This document shows, piece by piece, positions 54,179 to 61,177 of a DNA stretch of 64,000 bases; position 1 is the first letter of the stretch, and every line of letters starts with the position of its first letter. The position numbers and the translations under genes are program-made. This stretch comes from Corynebacterium bouchesdurhonense (lineage in GTDB: Bacteria > Actinomycetota > Actinomycetes > Mycobacteriales > Mycobacteriaceae). The notes beneath the pieces are model-generated. The model made no database searches and had not been told where the DNA came from. It saw only the letters and a list, made by a program, of their open reading frames with translations. The stretch is taken from the NCBI RefSeq assembly GCF_900078305.2, contig NZ_LT546028.1, forward strand, positions 732,948 to 796,947. Direction: 5' to 3'.

Positions 54179-55555
54179 GTGAACGCTACGACCTCTTCGA
54201 GGTGGTTGGGTCCGGCGCAGCTGACTTCGCTCGGCTTTCTCGCACTGATTCTGGCGGGAACGGTGCTGCTGGCCACGCCGCTCGCCTCTGCGGACGGTAC
54301 CGCCACACCGCCCACGGCAGCCTTCTTCACGGCCACGTCGGCAACGACGCTTACGGGTCTTGTTGTTGTCGATACCGGTAGTCACTACAACCTGTTCGGC
54401 CAGGTCGTCGTGCTCGTGCTCATCCAAGCTGGCGGCCTCGGCATCATGAGTATTGCGTCCTTGACCGGTATGCTGCTCACGGGGCGGGTGAAGCTGCGCA
54501 CGCGCTACTCCACCGCGGCTGAAGGTCGGCCGATTTTCGAGGGCGGGGTGAGGCGAACGCTCGTCGCTACGCTGCTGCTCACGGTGTTCTTTGAGGCGAC
54601 GGTGGCTGTGCTCCTCTTCGCCCGCTTCACCACCGCCTACGGCATGTCTGTGCCGCGCGCGGCGTGGGAGGGGATTTTCCACGCGGTGTCGGCGTTCAAC
54701 AACGCCGGCTTTGGCCTGCGGCCGGACAGTCTGATCTCCTACAACGCCGACGGCTGGATCCTCATCCCGCTCGCCGGCGCGCTGATGATCGGGGGCTTGG
54801 GGTACCCGGTGCTTTCCGAGCTGGTGCGCCGCGTCGGGGAACGCCTGCGTGGCTGGCTGCGAGGCACGTCGGTGAGCTCGCGGCGGCTGTCCATCACCAC
54901 CCGTATGACGCTGAAAGGCACCGCGGTTCTCGTGCTCACCGCCACGCTGCTCATCGTAGCGCTGGAGTGGCGCGGGTTCCTCGCTGGCATGCCGCTGGGC
55001 GCGAAGTGGCTCAACGCGTTCTTTTCGGGCGTGACCCCGCGCACCGCCGGCTTCAACTCCATCGACTACGCCGACGCCCACCCGATCACGCTGATGGTCA
55101 CGGATATCTACATGTTCATCGGCGGCGGCTCCGCTGGCACCGCGGGCGGCATCAAGGTCACCACCGCGATCGTGCTGCTTGCGGCTATGGCTGCCGAGTT
55201 TCGCGGGCGCGACGACACCACCGTGGGCCACCGCACCGTGCCGAAGAGCGTGGTGCGCCAGGCCATGACGGTCGCCGCGGCTGGGGTGGTGTCAGTCACC
55301 GGCGGTGTTGCGGCGCTGCGCCTCTTCGACCCTCAATTCACGGCTGACCAGGTCAGCTTCGAGGTGATATCAGCGTTCGCCACCACCGGGCTGTCCACCG
55401 GCATCACCGCCGGTTTGAGCACCCCGTCCCAGCTGGTGCTGTGCCTGCTGATGTACGTCGGGCGCATCGGCCCGTTCACCCTCGTCGCGGCGCTGGCGCT
55501 GCGCACCGTCTCCCGCAGGTTCGACTACCCCACAGAAAGGCCCTTCATTGGCTAA
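54179..55555 (+). CDS. Ktr/Trk-type potassium uptake membrane subunit
   Basis: A 458-residue TrkH/KtrB family channel subunit. Four pore-loop repeats are seen, each with the selectivity-filter glycine: FTATSATTLTGLVVVDTG, HAVSAFNNAGFGLRPD, FSGVTPRTAGFNSIDY and SAFATTGLSTGITAGL. The gating-loop region TDIYMFIGGGSAGTAGGIKVTT is conserved. It imports potassium with the RCK-domain protein coded next. GTG at 54179 is the best start, and its stop lies inside the next gene (8-base overlap). Confidence 0.92.
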   Translation: MNATTSSRWLGPAQLTSLGFLALILAGTVLLATPLASADGTATPPTAAFFTATSATTLTGLVVVDTGSHYNLFGQVVVLVLIQAGGLGIMSIASLTGMLLTGRVKLRTRYSTAAEGRPIFEGGVRRTLVATLLLTVFFEATVAVLLFARFTTAYGMSVPRAAWEGIFHAVSAFNNAGFGLRPDSLISYNADGWILIPLAGALMIGGLGYPVLSELVRRVGERLRGWLRGTSVSSRRLSITTRMTLKGTAVLVLTATLLIVALEWRGFLAGMPLGAKWLNAFFSGVTPRTAGFNSIDYADAHPITLMVTDIYMFIGGGSAGTAGGIKVTTAIVLLAAMAAEFRGRDDTTVGHRTVPKSVVRQAMTVAAAGVVSVTGGVAALRLFDPQFTADQVSFEVISAFATTGLSTGITAGLSTPSQLVLCLLMYVGRIGPFTLVAALALRTVSRRFDYPTERPFIG

Positions 55556-56234
55556 CTTTCCCCGCCGCTCACGCTCCCAACGGTTCAACATCCCACCCGT
55601 GGTGGTGATCGGCCTCGGCCGTTTCGGCGGCGCGATCGCCCAAGAACTCACCCGCTACGGCGTGGAGGTGCTCGGCATCGACGCCGATGAGCGGCTTGTG
55701 CGTGAACACGCGCCATTGCTTACCGACGCCACCGTCGCCGACACCACCGACCCCGAAGCACTGCGCCAGCTCGGCATCGAGGAGGTCAAACGCGCGGTGC
55801 TCGGCATCGGTTCCGCACTCGAGGCATCAATCCTGACCGCCTCCAACCTGGTGGACCTAGGCGTGCCCGACATTTGGGCCAAGGCCGACTCCGACTCCCA
55901 CGCCCGCATCTTGGAGCGCCTCGGTGTGCACCATGTGGTGCGTCCGGAGCACGACACCGGCCGCCGCGTCGCTCACCTGCTCGGCGGGCGGTTCCAGGAT
56001 TTCGCCGAGCTCGCGGAGAACTACGGCGTGATCAAAATGGTCCCGCCGCGCGTCCTGCTTTCGAGGCCCTGCGACCCGGAGAAGTTGTGGGATGAGCACC
56101 GCGTGCAGGTGGTCTCCGTGCGCAACAGCAACAGCGAGTGGCAGCCGTTTGTCCCGGGCCAGGAACTTTCCCCGTCGAACTTGATTGTGATGGCGGGTGC
56201 GCCGGACGACTTAGAGCGCTTTTCCCAGCAGTAG
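55548..56234 (+). CDS. Ktr/Trk-type potassium uptake regulatory subunit (RCK protein)
   Basis: A 228-residue cytoplasmic KtrA/TrkA protein that gates the membrane subunit upon nucleotide binding. The RCK_N Rossmann motif is VVVIGLGRFGGAIAQELTRYGVEVLGIDADERL, followed by TDATVADTTDPEALRQLGI. The RCK_C domain spans about residues 145-228, ending SNLIVMAGAPDDLERFSQ. The TTG start at 55548 lies within the end of the channel gene, so translation is coupled. Confidence 0.92.
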   Translation: MANFPRRSRSQRFNIPPVVVIGLGRFGGAIAQELTRYGVEVLGIDADERLVREHAPLLTDATVADTTDPEALRQLGIEEVKRAVLGIGSALEASILTASNLVDLGVPDIWAKADSDSHARILERLGVHHVVRPEHDTGRRVAHLLGGRFQDFAELAENYGVIKMVPPRVLLSRPCDPEKLWDEHRVQVVSVRNSNSEWQPFVPGQELSPSNLIVMAGAPDDLERFSQQ

Positions 56235-56363
56235 GGGATGGTGGCAGTATTTCCACGACCGAACCTCTCAGCCAGTAAAGCGCCTGTCGGCGGTGCGGTC
56301 GGACCTGGCGTGTGCGGATAGGGGGGGAGGCCGGAGGGTCGCACCTCTGAGCGCTGGCAAGGC

Positions 56364-56393
56364 GTGGCTAAACCACTGCGCGTCGCGGAGTAA
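56364..56393 (+). repeat. Short repeat of the decayed gene's sequence, after the ktr genes
   Basis: GTGGCTAAACCACTGCGCG (56364-56382) matches 53976-53994 at 18 of 19 bases. It is followed directly by TCGCGGAGTAA, like the final codons of the decayed gene (CCGCGGAGTAG, 54158-54168). The rest of 56235-56414 holds no gene that I can see. Confidence 0.5.
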
Positions 56394-56414
56394 GGAGATC
56401 TGCGCTGGTTAGGC

Positions 56415-56762
56415 TCAGTCCATTTGCAGCACGGCGCGAAGTTCTGCGAATAGCTCTGGGCGCAGCCGGTGTATGACCGACCTACCCAGGCGGCTCTTTT
56501 CCAGGAGACCGGCCTCGGTCAGCTTTTTGAGGTGGTGGGAAACCGTCGGTTGGCTGAGCCCAGAACGTTGCGTCAGTTCGCTCACGCTCATCGGCTCGCA
56601 GCCCTCTTCGGCAAGCCAGGAAAGTAGTTGCAGCCGGCCGGGGTCCGCCAAAACTTTGAACAGGGCCGCGTAACGCGTCGCGTCGTCTGCGGAGAGCACG
56701 CCGGAGCCCAGCGAGCAGCATTCGGGGCCAGTGTTTACTGTGGTGGCGACGTGGTCTTCCAT
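56415..56762 (-). CDS. arsR: Arsenic-responsive ArsR/SmtB repressor
   Basis: A 115-residue winged-helix repressor. RYAALFKVLADPGRLQLLSWLAEEGCEPMSVSELTQRSGLSQPTVSHHLKKLTEAGLLEKSRLGRSVIHRL is the ArsR fold. From the ATG at 56762 the cysteines fall at positions 15, 16 (GPECCSLG) and 55 (EEGCEP), exactly those that bind As(III) in C. glutamicum ArsR1. This supports the start over one 22 codons upstream. It is divergent from acr3, and inverted repeats in the shared spacer are likely its operator. Confidence 0.93.
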   Translation of the reverse strand: MEDHVATTVNTGPECCSLGSGVLSADDATRYAALFKVLADPGRLQLLSWLAEEGCEPMSVSELTQRSGLSQPTVSHHLKKLTEAGLLEKSRLGRSVIHRLRPELFAELRAVLQMD

Positions 56763-56778
56763 GCTTTCTCCCTCGTCA

Positions 56779-56830
56779 TATTGACAGTTATAAATATGCG
56801 GTTTAGTGTTTGTGCTGGTTGCTGTCAATA
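56779..56830. promoter_or_regulatory. Inverted repeat in the arsR-acr3 divergent promoter
   Basis: TATTGACAG (56779-56787) and CTGTCAATA (56822-56830) are 9-bp inverted arms 34 bases apart. The sequence between is AT-rich (TTATAAATATG) compared with the surroundings, fitting overlapping divergent promoters controlled by ArsR. Confidence 0.6.
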
Positions 56831-56844
56831 GATTAGGATTCCAG

Positions 56845-57918
56845 ATGCACGACCCGGCCTCTCAGCCTGTAGAGCGACTGTCATTTTTGGACCGGTTCCT
56901 GCCGGTGTGGATCATGCTCGCGATGGCGGCGGGGCTCGGACTCGGCCGAGCTGTACCGGGGCTTTCGGGCGCACTTGAACGCCTCGAAGTCGGCGGGATC
57001 TCTCTTCCCATCGCGCTCGGCCTGCTGGTGATGATGTACCCGCCGCTGGCCAAGGTGCGCTACGACAAGACCCGCGAGATCGCCACCGACAAACGGCTCA
57101 TGGCCGTGTCCATCGTGCTCAACTGGATTGTCGGGCCTGCGTTCATGTTCGCGCTCGCCTGGATCTTCCTGCCCAACGAGCCCGAGCTGCGCACCGGCTT
57201 AATCATCGTCGGTCTGGCACGCTGCATCGCCATGGTGCTGGTGTGGTCCGACCTCGCTTGCGCCGACCGGGAGGCCACCGCAGTGCTGGTGGCCATCAAC
57301 TCCGTGTTCCAGGTCCTCATGTTTGGGGTGCTGGGTTGGTTCTACCTGCAGATCCTGCCCGGCTGGCTGGGGCTGGAGACCACATCGGTGGAGTTCTCCT
57401 TCACCGCCATCGTCACCGCCGTCCTCGTCTTCCTGGGCATCCCCCTGCTTGCCGGGTTACTCTCCCGCATCATCGGCGAGCGCACCAAGGGTCGCGACTG
57501 GTACGAGAACACGTTCCTGCCCAAGATTTCGCCGCTGGCGCTGGTGGGCCTCCTGTACACCATCGTGCTGTTGTTCTCGCTGCAGGGCGACCAAATCCTG
57601 TCTCGCCCGTGGACCGTGGCCACGGTGGCGCTGCCGCTACTGTGCTACTTCGTGGGCATGTTCGCCGTGGCCCTCGCAACCGCGAAGTTCACCGGCATGA
57701 ATTACGCCCAGTCTGCGTCGGTGGCATTTACTGCCGCCGGCAACAACTTCGAGCTCGCCATCGCGGTGGCCATCGGCACCTTCGGCGCCGAGTCCGCCCA
57801 GGCGTTGGCGGGCACCATCGGCCCGCTCATTGAGATCCCGGTGTTGGTAGGACTTGTCTACGTCATGCGCGCCCTCGGCCCGCGCCTCTTCCCGGCCGAT
57901 CCAACCCTTCCCAATTAA
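56845..57918 (+). CDS. acr3: Arsenite efflux permease Acr3
   Basis: A 357-residue permease of the ACR3 family with ten helices that exports As(III). After a short hydrophilic start, FLDRFLPVWIMLAMAAGLGLGRAVPGL is typical. VGLARCIAMVLVWSDLACAD contains the conserved cysteine needed for arsenite transport in this family, and FTAAGNNFELAIAVAIGTFG is the C-terminal signature. ATG 56845 is the first start after the operator. arsC follows 9 bases later. Confidence 0.94.
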   Translation: MHDPASQPVERLSFLDRFLPVWIMLAMAAGLGLGRAVPGLSGALERLEVGGISLPIALGLLVMMYPPLAKVRYDKTREIATDKRLMAVSIVLNWIVGPAFMFALAWIFLPNEPELRTGLIIVGLARCIAMVLVWSDLACADREATAVLVAINSVFQVLMFGVLGWFYLQILPGWLGLETTSVEFSFTAIVTAVLVFLGIPLLAGLLSRIIGERTKGRDWYENTFLPKISPLALVGLLYTIVLLFSLQGDQILSRPWTVATVALPLLCYFVGMFAVALATAKFTGMNYAQSASVAFTAAGNNFELAIAVAIGTFGAESAQALAGTIGPLIEIPVLVGLVYVMRALGPRLFPADPTLPN

Positions 57919-57927
57919 GGAGCCCCC

Positions 57928-58329
57928 ATGCGACCCAAAGTCCTCTTCCTCTGCGTCCGCAACAGCGGCAAGTCGCAGATGGCCGCGGCACTCGCGGAAA
58001 AACACGCCGGCGACCGCCTCGAGATCCACTCCGCCGGCACCGAGCCCGGCACCAAACTCAACCAGGAATCCGTCGAGTCAATCGCGGAAGTCGGCGCCGA
58101 CATGTCCCACGGCCACCCCAAACCCATCGACCCGGAGATCCTCCGCACCGCCGACCGCGTGGTGCTGCTCGGTTCCGAGGTCCAGCTTGAAGCCCCCAAC
58201 ACAGAGCGATGGCTTATCGACGAACCTTCGGCCCGCGGCATCACCGGCCCCGAACGGATGCGCCTGGTGCGCGACGACATCGACGCCCGCGTGAAAACGC
58301 TCGTGGTCGAGCTCCTGGATGAGGCCTAG
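57928..58329 (+). CDS. arsC: Mycothiol-type arsenate reductase (low-molecular-weight phosphatase fold)
   Basis: A 133-residue protein with the LMW tyrosine-phosphatase fold. The active-site loop is [22 protein letters not shown]. In C. glutamicum such enzymes form a mycothiol-arsenate adduct that mycoredoxin reduces to arsenite, which Acr3 exports. The loop has lysine where classical CX5R phosphatases have arginine (C-V-R-N-S-G-K), as in the ArsC1'-type variants. AAGGAG precedes the ATG. MshA, coded at 18.6 kb, would supply mycothiol. Confidence 0.9.
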   Translation: MRPKVLFLCVRNSGKSQMAAALAEKHAGDRLEIHSAGTEPGTKLNQESVESIAEVGADMSHGHPKPIDPEILRTADRVVLLGSEVQLEAPNTERWLIDEPSARGITGPERMRLVRDDIDARVKTLVVELLDEA

Positions 58330-58567
58330 AACACCGGCGAAAGCGGCCTTCGCTGCTTGTGCCGCAATCGGGACGCCTGCATGCGCGCCGGCGAGGTGTC
58401 GCGGTAGTGGGTGGTGGAGGGGGAGGTCGCGTACTTCGGATTTGTGGACGGTTTGCGGGAGCGTAGCTTCTCTAGCCTCACGCTTTCGCATTGTTGCACG
58501 AATTACACGGTTGTGCTTTGTACGCGCCCACGCGCGATACCATCCGACCTGCGATATCTTCACACGT

Positions 58568-59557
58568 GTGAGGTTCCCCAAGGGCAAGTCCATCGACACG
58601 CGCGATCTCGACTCACTCGCCCCCGCGTTCAAGCGTGGCGAGTCCCGCTGCGGCGTCTATCGCTTGCGCTTCGCCAACGGTGAGGCGTATTGCGGCCAGG
58701 CGACAAACGTCATCCGTCGCTACGGCGCGCACCGTCGCCACTACCCAGACATCGTGGGTGTGGACTTCTTCCCGTTCTCTAAGGCCCGCCTCAACGAGGC
58801 CGAGCAGATTTTGATCACCGAGACTGAGCAGCTCATGCCGTTGCGCAACGTCATGCTCGCTGGCCGTCCCCGGGGCGACGAGACCATCGAGATCGTTACC
58901 GCAGCCGGCTCAACCGTCGCGCTTCCCTGGGAGCCGGAACGTGCCAAGGGGCCAGCGAAGTCGCTCGCGGACGAGGGGGAAGAAAAATTCGCCAACCTGC
59001 TTACCCACCCGATGTTTCCCACACTGCGCTCGATTCTGGGGTGGTACATCGCGCTGACCATCCCAGACCCCGCAGCCACAGCGGGCCAGCTCTGGACGGC
59101 AACCTGCCTGCCCTCCACCAACAAATCTGACAATCACCACAGGCTGATCACGATCTCGTGCGGGAATTTGGAAACCCTCTACATCACCGCCGATCGCCGG
59201 ATGCATGATGGATCCTTCTACTACACCGTTCGGATCAACACTTCGAGCCTTGACAATTACGAGCAGTTCCGGGATCCGGAAAGTGGGATGCACCGAGCTC
59301 GCTGGGGCGCATCCGCCGGCAGATATTCCAACGAGCACGTCGGCGGATTCTGGTTCGACCCAGAAGACTTGGACCAAATCACTACCGGGGAGATTGATTT
59401 CCCTCAGCTCGACGCATTCGTCGACGCCTCCTACGAACTCAACGTCCGCCTCATGCGGCGCGGCTCAACGATGTACTCGCGCTTTCATAACCAGAAGCTC
59501 GCGGACACCCTCATTGCCGAGGCGGTCATTTGGGAGTCGGTCCTCGCGGAGTCCTAG
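58568..59557 (+). CDS. GIY-YIG domain protein of unknown role
   Basis: A 329-residue protein. Residues 20-85 form a GIY-YIG nuclease-like domain: CGVYRLRFANGEAYCGQATNVIRRYGAHRRHYPDIVGVDFF, then a glutamate in RLNEAEQILITETEQ. The central YIG is YCG. The remaining 240 residues contain no family that I recognise and end in a helical region. GTG at 58568 is the start nearest the domain; upstream open frame looks non-coding. The 238 bases before it hold no gene. Neighbours are arsenic genes and decayed sequence, suggesting an acquired gene. Nuclease activity is not certain. Confidence 0.7.
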   Translation: MRFPKGKSIDTRDLDSLAPAFKRGESRCGVYRLRFANGEAYCGQATNVIRRYGAHRRHYPDIVGVDFFPFSKARLNEAEQILITETEQLMPLRNVMLAGRPRGDETIEIVTAAGSTVALPWEPERAKGPAKSLADEGEEKFANLLTHPMFPTLRSILGWYIALTIPDPAATAGQLWTATCLPSTNKSDNHHRLITISCGNLETLYITADRRMHDGSFYYTVRINTSSLDNYEQFRDPESGMHRARWGASAGRYSNEHVGGFWFDPEDLDQITTGEIDFPQLDAFVDASYELNVRLMRRGSTMYSRFHNQKLADTLIAEAVIWESVLAES

Positions 59558-59683
59558 GAGCCTCCCACTTATCGACGACCTCCGGTCGTCATCTCTGCAC
59601 GTCACAGTCGTGTCGGGCCCACTTGCTACGTTCTTTGTCATGCCCGTTGTGATCAGCCGGATAAGCCGAAGGCCCGGAAAGCG

Positions 59684-59776
59684 ATGTCCGAGATCGCGAT
59701 CCGGGCCTTGGGCGGGCTTCTGGCCAATTTGCTCGCGGACATCGTCCGTGAGCTAACAGGCTGGCCAGATAGCTAG
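59684..59776 (+). CDS. Possible 30-residue peptide or gene remnant
   Basis: ATG at 59684 begins an ORF with a helical, coding-like composition (MSEIAIRALGGLLANLLADI, then VRELTGWPDS). The same frame is open upstream through DQPDKPKARKA, so it could also be the 3' end of a lost gene. There is no ribosome binding site of note. I see no other gene between 59558 and 59840. Confidence 0.3.
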   Translation: MSEIAIRALGGLLANLLADIVRELTGWPDS

Positions 59777-59840
59777 TCTCACCAAACCTTCGTGCTGGTG
59801 ATCAAAGCGGCGCGGGGCCTAGCCGTGTGGGCCGACATGG

Positions 59841-60281
59841 TTAGCGCTCACGTCGCGTCCAAGTGTAACCGCTGCGCCGACACGCACAATCCCCAAGCGA
59901 CGACGCGTTCGAAAATGCCAGGAGATTCAGCGTGACGCCTTCTATGCTCGAAGTCGCTTCCATACGATTCATAGTAGGCAGGGTCTCACATCCTAGATCG
60001 GCCCGGGCGGCCGCCGCGCGCTGCGCCCAGATCTCGTACGGGATGTCCAGCGAGCCGGTGAAGGCGACGCGGTCACCGGGGGAGAGGGTGAATTGGGTGG
60101 GGGAGGTTGGGGCCTGTGGTTCGTCGATAAGCGAGCGGATGCGCGTGGCGTCCACTTCCAACGTGGCGGCGATGTCGATGAGTCGTTGGCGCTCCTTGCC
60201 GGTGATCACGCCGTCAGCCCATGCCTCGATGACCAGCTGGCGGGTGAATTTCTCGTTGATCGCTCGTGGGACAGGCGACAG
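59841..60281 (-). pseudogene. Remnant of an exonuclease with BRCT-like domain
   Basis: Minus-strand sequence homologous in look to the C-terminal part of DnaQ-type exonucleases of corynebacteria. RAINEKFTRQLVIEAWADGV and ITGKERQRLIDIAATLEVDATRIRSLIDE is followed by the start of a BRCT domain, FTLSPGDRVAFTGSLDIPYEIWAQRAAAARADLGCETLPTMN. The frame then degenerates and ends at 59841. Upstream, a stop at 60282-60284 cuts it off, and the exonuclease domain is missing. A GTG at 60209 could start a 122-residue product, but this is most likely dead sequence. Confidence 0.65.
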
Positions 60282-60320
60282 TCAGGTGTTCGGAGGCGGG
60301 AACCGGAGAGGCATTGTCGG

Positions 60321-60366
60321 CGTCTAATAGACGAGACCAATGTGGTCGTCTACACCTGGTAGACGA
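60321..60366. promoter_or_regulatory. Two palindromic CGTCTA sites upstream of hicAB
   Basis: CGTCTA-A-TAGACG (60321-60333) and TCGTCTAC-ACCTG-GTAGACGA (60346-60366) share the half-site CGTCTA. They lie 25-70 bases before the toxin start and are likely operators for the HicAB pair. Confidence 0.65.
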
Positions 60367-60390
60367 AAGTGTTCGAGGGGGGATTGATTA

Positions 60391-60600
60391 TTGAAGCGTT
60401 CTGCGGTAATCAAGAGATTGAGGGTGGAAGCCCGAAAGCGTGGTTTGGAGTTCGAAGAGATCCCGCTTCGCAAGCACGATGCCTACCGGGTTGGAAATGT
60501 CAGTCGAACTCTCGGACGGCACAGGGAGATCGATGACCTCACCGCACGAAAGTTCTTTGATCAGTTCGAGGACGTACTTGGAAAGGGATGGTGGCGATGA
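60391..60600 (+). CDS. hicA: HicA-like mRNA interferase toxin
   Basis: A 69-residue basic protein with the dsRBD-like HicA fold. KRSAVIKRLRVEARKRGLEFEEIPLRKHDAYRVGN contains the catalytic histidine region, followed by SRTLGRHREIDDLTARKFFDQFEDVLG. The start is TTG at 60391 (GGGGGGATT upstream). It overlaps the antitoxin gene by 4 bases (ATGA), toxin first as in most hicAB loci. Confidence 0.82.
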   Translation: MKRSAVIKRLRVEARKRGLEFEEIPLRKHDAYRVGNVSRTLGRHREIDDLTARKFFDQFEDVLGKGWWR

Positions 60601-60974
60601 AGCGGTACACGGTAACCGCAGAGCGTGGGTCGAGCGGGGCCTGGGTTCTGGAGTGTGAAGAGCTGGGTGTGGTGTCGCAGACGAAGCGGCTCGACCAGGC
60701 CGAGGACGAGGTCGCGGAAGCGATCGCATATCAATCCGGTCTGCAGCCGCAAGCGTTCCGGATTGAAGTTGTGCCCGTTCTGGCACCCGATATTGAAGGT
60801 CTGAGGGCGCAGGCGGAGGAGCTCCAAACAAAGGCGGATACCGCTGCCATTGACGCCGCTGCTGCTAAACGGGCGCTGGCCCGCACCATGAAACAGCAAG
60901 GTTTCACGGTGCGTGAAATGGGACAAGTGTTGGGGGTGTCGTATCAGCGTGCGGCGGCCCTCGCAGCGGGGTGA
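60597..60974 (+). CDS. hicB: HicB-like antitoxin
   Basis: A 125-residue partner of HicA. The N-terminal half is the partial RNase-H-like HicB fold (YTVTAERGSSGAWVLECEELGVVSQTKRLDQAEDEVAEAIAYQSGL). The C-terminal half has a helical linker and a helix-turn-helix-like end (GFTVREMGQVLGVSYQRAAAL) suited to binding the palindromes upstream. ATG at 60597 overlaps the toxin stop. Confidence 0.82.
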   Translation: MKRYTVTAERGSSGAWVLECEELGVVSQTKRLDQAEDEVAEAIAYQSGLQPQAFRIEVVPVLAPDIEGLRAQAEELQTKADTAAIDAAAAKRALARTMKQQGFTVREMGQVLGVSYQRAAALAAG

Positions 60975-61025
60975 GGGCTGGTACCCCTGGTCATTGAGAA
61001 CCCACTCGGCTAGGGCGTGAACGCA

Positions 61026-61175
61026 TCATTCATCCCAATCGGGGATCGGCTCCAGGTGGAGCTCCGCAGGCTCGTGTAACTTGTCAGCCCACCCATCCGG
61101 GAAGTCGCTTGTAATCGAGTCGAGCACGTCTTTAGCCGACACGGGAACCTCGGCGGGGCCGTTCTCGCCATCCAT
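61026..61175 (-). CDS. 49-residue acidic protein downstream of menE
   Basis: A short acidic ORF (DGENGPAEVPVSAKDVLDSI near the start, ending EPIPDWDE) that begins 2 bases after the menE stop on the same strand. Composition and codon use are like real genes here, but I recognise no family. Translation would depend on menE coupling, since no separate ribosome binding site is evident. Confidence 0.5.
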   Translation of the reverse strand: MDGENGPAEVPVSAKDVLDSITSDFPDGWADKLHEPAELHLEPIPDWDE

Positions 61176-61177
61176 CT

